Assembly (NCBI GenBank): GCA_030454085.1
Contig: JAKDJD010000023.1
Coordinates: forward strand, 1 to 41,604
Length of the DNA: 41,604 nt
Direction: 5' to 3'
Source: Kocuria sp.
GTDB lineage: Bacteria > Actinomycetota > Actinomycetes > Actinomycetales > Micrococcaceae
Made by a program: the position numbers and the translations under genes. Positions 34,319 to 41,604 of the stretch are shown here, piece by piece. A model generated the notes under the pieces. It was not told the DNA's origin and searched no databases. It worked only from the letters and a program-made list of their open reading frames with translations. The number at the start of each line of letters is the position of its first letter. Position 1 is the first letter of the stretch.

Positions 34319-36160
34319 TTACTCGGGAACGATGCGGACGGCGCCCTTGTCGGCGCTCGTCACCATCGAGGCATAGGCACGCAACGCCGTGGACACCTGA
34401 CGCTCACGCGGCTTGGTCGGCTTCCAGGGCAACGGGCCGCGGGCCTCCCGCCTGCGGGCCAGCTCCTCGTCGGACACGTGGACCTGGAGGAGCCGGTTGG
34501 CGACGTCGATCTCGATTTCGTCGCCGTGCTCGACCAACCCCACGGCGCCGCCCGCGGCGGCCTCCGGCGAGATGTGACCGATCGAGATGCCCGAGGTACC
34601 TCCCGAGAAGCGTCCGTCCGTGATGAGGGCGCACTCCTTCCCGAGGCCCAGGCCCTTGAGGTACGACGTCGGGTACAGCATCTCCTGCATGCCCGGACCA
34701 CCCTTGGGGCCCTCGTACTGGATCACGACGATATCGCCCGGCTCCACGTGCTTGGACAGGATCTCGAACACGGCTTCGTCCTGCGACTCGACCACGAACG
34801 CCTTGCCACGGAAGTGGAACAGGCTCTCATCGATGCCCGCGGTCTTGATGACGGCGCCGTCCTCCGCGATGTTGCCGAAGAGGATGGCCAGGCCGCCGTC
34901 CTTGGTGTATGCGTGTTCGACGGAGTGGATGCACCCGAACTCGGGGTCGGTGTCGAGCTCCTCGAACTTGTTGGCCGTCGAGAAGGCCTGGGTCGTGCGG
35001 ACGCCGCCTGGCGCGGCCAGGAACAGCTCCCGGGCCCGCTCGGTGGCCGTGTCGCGGCGGATGTCCCACTCGTTGAGCCAGTCATCCACGGACTCCGCGT
35101 GCACGGTGCGCACCCCCTCGTGCCGGAACAGGCCGGCACGGTCCAGCTCGCCCAGGATCGCCGGGATTCCACCGGCCTTGTGCACGTGCTCGATGTGGAA
35201 CTGCGTCGAATTCGGCGCGACCTTGGCCAGACACGGCACGTGCCGAGACAGCTCGTCGATGTCCTTGAGCGTGAAGTCGACCTCGGCCTCCTGCGCGGCC
35301 GCGAGAATGTGCAGCACGGTGTTGGTGGAACCGCCCATGGCGATATCCAGGGCCATCGCGTTGGTGAAGGCGTTCTTGGAGGCGACGTTGCGCGGGAGAA
35401 CGGATTCGTCGTCCTCCTGGTAGTACTTCTTGGCCAGATCGACGACGGTCCGTCCCGCATTCAGGAACAGGTCCTTGCGGGCGACCTGCGTAGCCAACGT
35501 GGTTCCGTTGCCGGGCAGCGACAGGCCCAGGGCCTCGGTCAGGCAGTTCATCGAGTTCGCGGTGAACATCCCGGAGCAGGAACCGCACGTCGGGCATGCG
35601 TTCTCCTCGATCATGCCGAGCTGGTCATCCGTCACGGACTCGTCCACGGCGTAGGACATCGCGTCCACCAGATCGATCCGGTGTTCGATGACGCCCTCGA
35701 CCGCGTTGCCCGACTCCATCGGGCCGCCCGACACGAAGACCACGGGAACGTTCAAGCGCATCGCGGCCATGAGCATGCCCGGCGTGATCTTGTCACAGTT
35801 GGAGATGCACACCAGGGCGTCGGCGCGGTGGGCATTGACCATGTACTCGACCGAGTCGGCAATGATGTCTCGGGACGGAAGGGAATAGAGCATTCCGTCA
35901 TGACCCATAGCGATCCCGTCGTCCACGGCAATCGTGTTGAATTCCTTGGCGACGCCGCCGGCCTCCTCGACCGCGCTGGCAACGAGCGCTCCCATATTCT
36001 TCAGGTGAACGTGGCCGGGCACGAACTGGGTGAAGGAGTTGGCGATCGCGACGATCGGTTTCCCGAAGTCTTCCTTCTTCATTCCCGTCGCACGCCAGAG
36101 CGCGCGGGCTCCGGCCATGTTGCGCCCGTGCGTGGATGTTCTGGAACGCAGTTCAGGCAT
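34319..36160 (-). CDS. ilvD: Dihydroxy-acid dehydratase
   Basis: This 613-aa Fe-S enzyme removes water from dihydroxy acids in valine, isoleucine and pantothenate synthesis. Metal-binding Asp81 ([13 protein letters not shown]) and the cluster ligands Cys122 (SNCDKITPG) and Cys195 ([19 protein letters not shown]) are present, with [12 protein letters not shown] in the middle. ATG 36160 has AAGGAGGA. No other ilv genes are adjacent, so it appears to be a single-gene unit. A short AGAC-N5-GTCT palindrome lies about 66 bp upstream. Confidence 0.95.
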   Translation of the reverse strand: MPELRSRTSTHGRNMAGARALWRATGMKKEDFGKPIVAIANSFTQFVPGHVHLKNMGALVASAVEEAGGVAKEFNTIAVDDGIAMGHDGMLYSLPSRDIIADSVEYMVNAHRADALVCISNCDKITPGMLMAAMRLNVPVVFVSGGPMESGNAVEGVIEHRIDLVDAMSYAVDESVTDDQLGMIEENACPTCGSCSGMFTANSMNCLTEALGLSLPGNGTTLATQVARKDLFLNAGRTVVDLAKKYYQEDDESVLPRNVASKNAFTNAMALDIAMGGSTNTVLHILAAAQEAEVDFTLKDIDELSRHVPCLAKVAPNSTQFHIEHVHKAGGIPAILGELDRAGLFRHEGVRTVHAESVDDWLNEWDIRRDTATERARELFLAAPGGVRTTQAFSTANKFEELDTDPEFGCIHSVEHAYTKDGGLAILFGNIAEDGAVIKTAGIDESLFHFRGKAFVVESQDEAVFEILSKHVEPGDIVVIQYEGPKGGPGMQEMLYPTSYLKGLGLGKECALITDGRFSGGTSGISIGHISPEAAAGGAVGLVEHGDEIEIDVANRLLQVHVSDEELARRREARGPLPWKPTKPRERQVSTALRAYASMVTSADKGAVRIVPE

Positions 36161-36322
36161 ATGTCCTCCTTCGGCCTCTGATGCTCATTCCAGACTACTC
36201 CCGCAGTTTCGGCTACCACCTGCCGAGACGTCATGTCTTGAATGATGGAACGCCGCACGCGGTCGACCATCCGTCGCTCCCCGCGCCGGAAGTGGACCAC
36301 CGTCCCGCACGTTCGAGGCCGG

Positions 36323-37342
36323 CTATCCGGTGTCCTCGGCGTCGAGGTGACGCACCAGATCGACGACGGAGGACCGAAGCCGGGAGATCCCCTGCGCCGG
36401 ATCGTTCTGCGTAACCAACCGGGCCGACGGCCTGCGCCCCAACATGTTCCGGAGATCGGCGATCGTGGTTCCGTGCGCGGAGCCCTCATCCGCCACAACC
36501 TCCACGGTCGTGGTCACGGCGTCGTACTCCGCATCCCCGATGGCCGCCGCAGAGGCAAAGAAGTCGTGGATGTGGGCCATGTATCCGTAACCATGTTGCT
36601 CGTGGAACTCGAAGTAAAAACGAAGCGCGTCGTCGAGCACCTTCAGCAGGCGCGCGCCCCGCCCGTCAGGATAGAGAGGACGATCCGCCGCGGCGTCGAT
36701 GGCCCACGTCGCCGCGTCGTCGGGCTGGAGCTCGTAGCGTTCGGTCGTCTCGAGACCGCAGACGAGCGGCAATTTGTCCTCGGGCAACCCCTCAAACGCC
36801 TCGTAGGCCGCGAAGACCTCCCGCGCGGCCAGAGGATCCGAGTGGATGTTCCATTCGGCCAGAGGCGTCGTGTTGCCGGGATGGAAGAATGCGCCGCCCA
36901 TGATCGTGACCGAGTGCAGCAACTCCGGGAGCCTCGGCTCCATGCGCAGGGCCAGAGCAAAGTTCGTGAGCGGTGCCGTGCAGATCGCGTCGAGTTGGTC
37001 CGGGTTCTCGCGGGCCAGCTCGACCCACACCTCTGGCGCGAAACCTTCCGTGATCTCCACATCGGAATCCACTCGGGCGTACCCGATGCCCTGGGGGCCG
37101 TGGGTCTCCGGGGTCGTGACCAGTTCCTTGCCGAGCGGACGCGATGCCCCAAGGAAAACCGGCACGTCGTCGCGCCCGCACAGGCTCAGCAGCCCCAGAT
37201 TGTTCCTGGCGACGTCATCGGCGGGAACGTTTCCAGGAGTGCACGAGACGGCCTCGAAGATGATCTCGGGCTGGGCCGCCAAGTACACGAGCGCGAGCGC
37301 ATCGTCGATACCGGTGTCGTTGTCCAGAAGAATGCGGGGCAT
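36323..37342 (-). CDS. Inosine/uridine-preferring nucleoside hydrolase
   Basis: This 339-aa IUNH-family enzyme cleaves ribonucleosides to base and ribose. The calcium-binding DxDxxxDD motif is DNDTGIDDALAL at residues 7-18. TIMGGAFFHPGN and AEWNIHSDPLAAREVF are further family segments, and a C-terminal HDFFASAAAI probably supplies the catalytic histidine. It lies 30 bp after ansP paralog 4, with a small hairpin (GCCCC/GGGGC) just before the start that might lower translation. The 162-bp gap to ilvD shows no gene. Confidence 0.88.
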   Translation of the reverse strand: MPRILLDNDTGIDDALALVYLAAQPEIIFEAVSCTPGNVPADDVARNNLGLLSLCGRDDVPVFLGASRPLGKELVTTPETHGPQGIGYARVDSDVEITEGFAPEVWVELARENPDQLDAICTAPLTNFALALRMEPRLPELLHSVTIMGGAFFHPGNTTPLAEWNIHSDPLAAREVFAAYEAFEGLPEDKLPLVCGLETTERYELQPDDAATWAIDAAADRPLYPDGRGARLLKVLDDALRFYFEFHEQHGYGYMAHIHDFFASAAAIGDAEYDAVTTTVEVVADEGSAHGTTIADLRNMLGRRPSARLVTQNDPAQGISRLRSSVVDLVRHLDAEDTG

Positions 37343-37372
37343 GGCCCCAGCATAGGGGCTTACCCCTCCGGA

Positions 37373-38965
37373 TCAGCCCTTGTCGGAGCCGTCTTCGGGA
37401 TCCTGGCTCTCGTCCTCCGCATGGATGATCGTTGTGCTGCCGTGCCCGCGGCGACCCTCACGATGGGTGCGTCGGGCCGCGGGCCGGTCCGCAACCACGG
37501 GATACAGACCCGTGACGCCCTCGCGCTCCGCTGCCAGTTCCCTGACCCGGCGTCGCACCACGAACCAGCCGACGATCAGGGCAGGAATGATGATGACCAT
37601 GGTCGACAAGGTGTACGTGCCCACCGGATAGTCGAAGCCGATCAGCACGATCACACCCGCCAAGAAGACCAGAGTGATCCAGTTCGTCACCGGAGCCCCG
37701 GGCGCCCTGTACGCAGGCCGCCGGTACCTACCCTGCTTGGTCAAGGAAACGAACTTCATGTGGGCCATGGTGATCGCGACCCAACCGGCGATGATGCCGA
37801 GAGAAGCAATGTTGAGCACGATCTCGAAGGCGGCCTCGGGGACGAAGTAATTCAGCACGACGCCGAGGAGAGCGACCCCTGCGGTCAGCAGGATCCCGCC
37901 GTACGGAACACCGGATTTGGTGAGCCGCTGGGCGAATCGCGGGGCGGAACCCGCCATGGACATGGAGTGAAGTATGCGCCCCGTGGAATACAGGCCGGCA
38001 TTCAGGGAAGAGAGGGCCGCGGTGATGACCACGAGTTCCATGATCGGACCGGCCGCCCCGACGTTGATCGAGGAGAAGAACGTGACGAACGGAGACTCGT
38101 CCTCACTGAAGGCCGTGTAAGGCAGCAGGAGAGTGAGCAGGAAGATCGCGCCGACGTAGAAGATCGCGATGCGCAGGATGACCGTGTTGATCGCCTTGGG
38201 AATCACCTTGGCGGCGTCGCGGGTCTCACCGGAGGTGGTGCCGACCAACTCGATCGAGGCATAGGCGAAGACCACGCCCTGCATGATGATCAGCGCCGGC
38301 ATCAGACCGTTCGGGAACAGACCCCCGTTTTCAGCAATCAGACCGATGCCGCGAGGGGATCCCGTCGGGGTTCCGAAGATGACGAAAGCGATCCCGAGCA
38401 CCAGGAAGACCACCAGCGCGGCGACCTTGATGAGAGCGAACCAGAACTCCATCTCCCCGAACACCTTCACGGAGATGAGATTCAGGGCCACGACCAGAAC
38501 GATGACCAACAGCGCCACGAGCCACTGGGGTATGGCATCGACGAAGGCACTGTACTGACCGAACCAGTGCACGTAGATCGCGATGGCCGTGGAGTCCACG
38601 ATGGCCGTTGTCGCCCAGTTGAGCCAGTACATCCACCCCGAGACGAACGCCGCTTTCTCACCGTAGAACTCGCGGGTGTAGGAGACGAACGAACCGGAGG
38701 ACGGACGGTGGACCACCAGTTCGCCCAACTGTCGGAGAATCAGATAGGCGATGAACCCGCACAGCGCATAGTCGAGAAACAAGGAGGGGCCGGCGGAAGC
38801 CAGTCGGCCACCCGCTCCCAGGAACAACCCGGTACCGATCGCCCCACCGATGGCGATCATCTGGAGCTGGCGCGGGCCGAGGCCCTGCTTCAGCCCGGCC
38901 TGTTCCTGCTCATACGCCATTTCTTCGGGATATTTTGCGGTGTGCCTCTGACTCGTATCGGTCAT
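37373..38965 (-). CDS. Amino acid permease, AnsP-like (paralog 4 of 4)
   Basis: This 530-aa permease has the same 12-TM core (GLGPRQLQMIAIGGAIGTG, LGELVVHRPSSGSFVSYTRE, FAYASIELVGTTSGE). ATG 38965 has GAGGA upstream and is preferred to the open frame at 39022. The tail after REGVTGLYPVVADRPAA is Arg/His-rich and then acidic. It is closely followed by a nucleoside hydrolase gene on the same strand, so the two may be cotranscribed. The substrate is inferred from family only. Confidence 0.87.
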   Translation of the reverse strand: MTDTSQRHTAKYPEEMAYEQEQAGLKQGLGPRQLQMIAIGGAIGTGLFLGAGGRLASAGPSLFLDYALCGFIAYLILRQLGELVVHRPSSGSFVSYTREFYGEKAAFVSGWMYWLNWATTAIVDSTAIAIYVHWFGQYSAFVDAIPQWLVALLVIVLVVALNLISVKVFGEMEFWFALIKVAALVVFLVLGIAFVIFGTPTGSPRGIGLIAENGGLFPNGLMPALIIMQGVVFAYASIELVGTTSGETRDAAKVIPKAINTVILRIAIFYVGAIFLLTLLLPYTAFSEDESPFVTFFSSINVGAAGPIMELVVITAALSSLNAGLYSTGRILHSMSMAGSAPRFAQRLTKSGVPYGGILLTAGVALLGVVLNYFVPEAAFEIVLNIASLGIIAGWVAITMAHMKFVSLTKQGRYRRPAYRAPGAPVTNWITLVFLAGVIVLIGFDYPVGTYTLSTMVIIIPALIVGWFVVRRRVRELAAEREGVTGLYPVVADRPAARRTHREGRRGHGSTTIIHAEDESQDPEDGSDKG

Positions 38966-39256
38966 GGATTCCTCTGCATATCTTGACGCCGCCGGCCGAC
39001 TGTTCGCCTGTGCGATGGGCAAGCCAGAGGAAGATGCGGCGTCTCTAGTTCTCTCGACAACCGTGCTCGGACCACCCCAGTGTGGCCCTGGCTACGTGTA
39101 TTGGTGACGCGCGTCCAAAAGACGCCATCGATACGATAACCCCGATAGTCACAATCGCGTAACAGGGCTTGGTCGAGAAATACCGTGTCACACGCCGCGA
39201 CGAGCCGGAACCCGCTGGATTCCCGAGGACGAACCGAGAAAACTGGGCCGGGCACA

Positions 39257-39349
39257 CGGACCATCCCGAGCGGCCGAGAGACTTGGCTCGACGACGCCGC
39301 AGCAACCCGCACTCCCGAAGCAGGTGCTACCGCCAAGACCGATGGAGGA
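39257..39349 (+). promoter_or_regulatory. SAM-I riboswitch
   Basis: The leader of the MetE-like gene has SAM-I features. A P1 helix is CCATC (39261-39265) with GATGG (39341-39345). P2 is GGC with GCC, with a GAGAGA side. The P2 loop CTTGGC can pair with GCCAAG (39332-39337) as the pseudoknot. CAGCAACC is followed by GGTGCTA as P3. The 3' side of P1 runs directly into the GGAGGA ribosome site, so S-adenosylmethionine binding probably blocks translation. No separate terminator is visible. The 38966-39256 stretch shows no gene. Confidence 0.85.
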
Positions 39350-39354
39350 AAGAC

Positions 39355-40548
39355 ATGCTGAACAGCGCCGACCGCATCCGCACGACCCACGTGGGCTCGC
39401 TCCCGCGAACCGACGAACTGATTCGGGCCAACGCCCGCCGCGCACGCGGTGGGATCTCCGAGTCGGATTTCCAGGCAGTCCTGACCGAGTCGGTCGACGA
39501 CGTCGTGGAAAAGCAGGTCGAGTGGGGCATCGACGTCGTCAACGACGGCGAGTACGGTCACGCGATGGCGAGCGACGTCGACTACGGCGCGTGGTGGCAC
39601 TATTCCTTCGCCAGAACCGGTGGCCTCGAAACCGTGGACAACACGTCCTTCCAAGAGATCCTCAAGACGCCGGGCAACGGTCGGTACAACAGCTTCGCGG
39701 TGCGCCGGGACTGGAACCGGTTCGCCGATTTCTACGAATCCATCAACCTGGGCAATGACCCGGACGGCGAATTTCCGATCGCGACGGGTCCGCTCACTTA
39801 CCAGGGGCAGGACGCGGTTGCCGCGGACATCAACAATCTGCGCACAGCCGTGGAGAAGAATGCGGCGTCGGAGGCGTTCATCGCGTCCCTCTCACCGGGG
39901 TCTGCATCGCGTATTGGCAATCACCACTACGCGACCGACGAAGAGTTCATTTATGCCTGGGCAGATGTGCTCCATGAAGAATACAAAGCCATTACGGACG
40001 CCGGATTCATCGTGCAATTGGACGACCCCTCCATCGCGGAGGCCTGGGACCAGCTGACGCCCGAGCCGACCATCGAGGAGTACCTGCGGTTCAACCAGCT
40101 CGCGATCGAGGCCGCGAACTATGCCTTGCGCGGCATTCCCGAGGAGCAGGTCCGCTTCCACCTCTGCTGGGGATCGTGGCACGGCCCCCACACCACGGAC
40201 ATCGAGATCAAACACCTCATCGACTCGCTCTTCACGATCAACGCCGGAACGTACGTCTTCGAGGCGGCGAACGTCCGCCACGCGCACGAGTGGAAGGACT
40301 GGGAGGGAGTGGACCTTCCCGACGGCAAGCTGGTGATCCCCGGCGTCGTCTCCCACTCGACCAACGTGGTCGAGCACCCAGAGCTCGTGGCCCAGCGGAT
40401 CGAACAGTACGCTTCCGTCCTGGGCAAGGAGAACGTGATCGCCGGGACTGACTGCGGTCTGGGCGGTCGGCTCCACCCTCAGGTCGCTGAGGCCAAGCTC
40501 AAGTCCTTGACCGAGGGCGCGAGGATCGCCACCGAACGCTTGTACTGA
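39355..40548 (+). CDS. MetE-like cobalamin-independent methionine synthase family protein
   Basis: This 397-aa protein covers only the C-terminal-type barrel of MetE. It has the opening IRTTHVGSLPRTDEL, a His/Cys pair in RFHLCWGSWHGPH and the cysteine in GTDCGLGGRLHPQVAEAKL, which fit the zinc-binding methyltransfer site. The MetE N-terminal half is missing, so the methyl donor may differ from the folate used by full-length MetE. Control by a SAM riboswitch strongly supports a role in methionine synthesis. ATG 39355 has GGAGGAAAG upstream. The open frame to 39169 is the riboswitch read as codons. Confidence 0.87.
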   Translation: MLNSADRIRTTHVGSLPRTDELIRANARRARGGISESDFQAVLTESVDDVVEKQVEWGIDVVNDGEYGHAMASDVDYGAWWHYSFARTGGLETVDNTSFQEILKTPGNGRYNSFAVRRDWNRFADFYESINLGNDPDGEFPIATGPLTYQGQDAVAADINNLRTAVEKNAASEAFIASLSPGSASRIGNHHYATDEEFIYAWADVLHEEYKAITDAGFIVQLDDPSIAEAWDQLTPEPTIEEYLRFNQLAIEAANYALRGIPEEQVRFHLCWGSWHGPHTTDIEIKHLIDSLFTINAGTYVFEAANVRHAHEWKDWEGVDLPDGKLVIPGVVSHSTNVVEHPELVAQRIEQYASVLGKENVIAGTDCGLGGRLHPQVAEAKLKSLTEGARIATERLY

Positions 40549-40595
40549 CGCCGCGGGTCGGGTCGGGGTGCGGGGCGCCAGGCGTGCGCGGGGCC

Positions 40596-40645
40596 CGGGC
40601 TCGGTTCGCGGGTGCGGGCGCGGGCTCGGTTCGCGGGCGCGGGGC
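40596..40645. repeat. Tandem 25-bp GC-rich repeat
   Basis: The unit CGGGCTCGGTTCGCGGG plus eight bases occurs twice end to end with a few changes in the last part. It lies in a very GC-rich stretch after the MetE-like gene. Confidence 0.6.
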
Positions 40646-40765
40646 GCGGACGCACCCCGAGGTCACGAATTGGCAAAAAGTGCATGCCCTCACGACCGGA
40701 TGCGTCTAGGGTGGATTCCAAACTGTCGTCCCTGACGATTTCCGAATCCCCCAAGGAGTCATCTC

Positions 40766-41248
40766 ATGGCCGCTGACCAGACACAAGATTCGAACCTTCT
40801 CGCCCCGCTCGCCGGGGAAGTCATCCGCATCGACCACGTTCCCGACCCGGTCTTCGCCCAGAAGATGATGGGCGAGGGTTTCGGAATCCAGGAGCCCTCA
40901 TCGGGCGAGATCGTCGCTCCCGTATCGGGCGAGGTCACGGTGACGACCAGCAGCAAGCATGCCCTCGGCATCAGGACCGATGACGGCCTGGAGGTCCTGC
41001 TTCACCTGGGCATCGACACCGTCGAGCTCAAGGGCGAGCCCTTCGACCTCGAATCCGCCAAACACGATCGCGTCACCGCGGGCCAGCGGCTTGGGTCGAT
41101 GGACATCGAGGCCGTCCGCGGCGCGGGCAAGGACCCCACAACGATCGTGGTCGTCACCAACTCGGCCGACCGGCTTGACGCCCTGGCCGTCCAGGGCGGC
41201 CGATGCGAGGCCGGCGACGTCGCCGCCGCCGCGACGCTGCGAGACTGA
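40766..41248 (+). CDS. PTS glucose-type EIIA protein
   Basis: This 160-aa stand-alone EIIA domain has the phosphoryl-acceptor histidine in LEVLLHLGIDTVELKG (His80) and the second conserved histidine in SSKHALGI (His65). The fold starts with LLAPLAGEVIRIDHVPDPVF. It passes phosphate from HPr to an EIIBC permease, probably for glucose or N-acetylglucosamine, and may also signal carbon state. No EIIBC gene is nearby. AAGGAG precedes the ATG. GlcNAc use would fit the nan locus but is only a guess. Confidence 0.88.
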   Translation: MAADQTQDSNLLAPLAGEVIRIDHVPDPVFAQKMMGEGFGIQEPSSGEIVAPVSGEVTVTTSSKHALGIRTDDGLEVLLHLGIDTVELKGEPFDLESAKHDRVTAGQRLGSMDIEAVRGAGKDPTTIVVVTNSADRLDALAVQGGRCEAGDVAAAATLRD

Positions 41249-41345
41249 GACGGCGAGCAGGCTGCGTCGGCGGGGAGACTGAGACGGGGCCTGGCTGACA
41301 CGGCGTCGGGACCGAATCGGCGTCCGGGCTGACCCGGCGTCGAGG
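41241..41345. repeat. Degenerate 34-bp repeat pairs after the PTS gene
   Basis: GAGACTGAGACGG occurs at 41241 and 41275. CTGACACGGCGTCGGG at 41295 and CTGACCCGGCGTCGAGG at 41329 are also 34 bp apart. The first copy contains the PTS stop codon. This may be the remains of tandem duplication. Confidence 0.45.
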
Positions 41346-41352
41346 TGTCAGT

Positions 41353-41468
41353 TTTGCGCACGACCGTTGCCCGAGGTGGCGGATATGTGCGGAATTCACC
41401 CCAAAATCTGCACAGGGTTGCCACTTCACGCCGGGCCAAGCGCAAAAGCTGCACCGGATTGCCGCCTC
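41353..41468. repeat. REP-like palindromic element, copy B (four units)
   Basis: Four units related to copy A are packed here: TTTTGCGCACGACCGTTGCC (41353-41372), the inverted GAGGTGGCGGATATGTGCGG (41373-41392), CTGCACAGGGTTGCCACTTC (41408-41427) and GCTGCACCGGATTGCCGCCT (41448-41467). The second and third can fold against each other. Confidence 0.7.
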
Positions 41469-41517
41469 GCGAGGATTGGCGACGGCATCAGGCTCTATGA
41501 GCCCGTTGCGTGGCGCT

Positions 41518-41598
41518 GTTAGGTGGCCGTTGCCCGATAGATTGGCGTCTTCCGTTGTTAGGTGGGGGTTCAACCGCCTCCTAACGGCGGTTACCGCC
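41518..41598. repeat. Second palindromic repeat family at the right edge
   Basis: GTTAGGTGG occurs at 41518 and 41557. The second copy begins a 29-bp imperfect palindrome (GTTAGGTGGGGGTT-C-AACCGCCTCCTAAC), followed directly by the perfect GGCGGT-T-ACCGCC (41586-41598). The window ends here, so the element may continue. Confidence 0.55.
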
Positions 41599-41604
41599 AC
41601 CGAG

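Noticed and set aside
33893..36181. 762-aa plus-strand open frame
   Set aside because: It is antisense to ilvD and the third permease, with no start signal and no recognisable domain.
36242..38986. 914-aa plus-strand open frame
   Set aside because: It lies opposite the nucleoside hydrolase and the fourth permease. Similar shadows appear opposite the other three permeases because their codon patterns are alike.
39169..39354. 62-residue N-terminal extension of the MetE-like gene
   Set aside because: The translated extension is Arg-rich and coincides with the riboswitch aptamer. A strong ribosome site precedes ATG 39355.
40596..40645. CRISPR-like repeat
   Set aside because: There are only two direct copies with no spacers, in a GC-rich tract. 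This is simple tandem duplication.

Overview
The window is high-GC DNA with actinobacterial gene families: LGFP repeats, a Tat-exported lipoprotein, GTG starts and possibly leaderless genes, and long antisense shadow frames. Order Micrococcales looks most likely. The genus cannot be fixed from the sequence. I see no rRNA, tRNA, phage, transposase or CRISPR array.

Positions 1-13340 form a sialic acid (Neu5Ac) locus. On the minus strand, nanH (GH33 sialidase), nanA (lyase), nanK (ROK kinase) and nanE (epimerase) form one operon. The divergent nanT encodes an MFS sialate transporter. A minus-strand operon then encodes a dipeptide-type ABC importer: binding protein, permease, permease-ATPase fusion and ATPase, resembling SatABCD. 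A divergent FCD-type GntR regulator follows. Three near-identical palindromes (TAGGA-NN-TCCTA) lie at the predicted transcription starts of nanH, nanT and the ABC operon, which defines a local regulon. The sialidase has no visible signal peptide, so uptake of sialylated oligosaccharides followed by cytoplasmic desialylation is a possible scheme.

Positions 13365-24420 are mixed. They hold a SatD-like HTH protein, a lone family-2 glycosyltransferase, a four-gene osmoprotectant (OpuC/ProU-type) ABC transporter, metY (O-acetylhomoserine sulfhydrylase) with a CoA-binding protein, a lipoprotein, an MFS exporter and a secreted CAP-LGFP protein.

Positions 24420-39000 are dominated by amino-acid genes. 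Four paralogous AnsP-type permeases, all on the minus strand, are interspersed with ornithine cyclodeaminase and a divergent Lrp/AsnC regulator, a TetR-MFS efflux pair, ilvD and a nucleoside hydrolase. A GNAT acetyltransferase lies at the left edge next to an AT-rich patch.

Positions 39000-41604 carry a MetE-like methyltransferase behind a SAM-I riboswitch, a stand-alone PTS EIIA-Glc protein, and a repeat-rich tail. Units of that tail recur between the third permease and ilvD, which suggests a REP-like intergenic repeat family.
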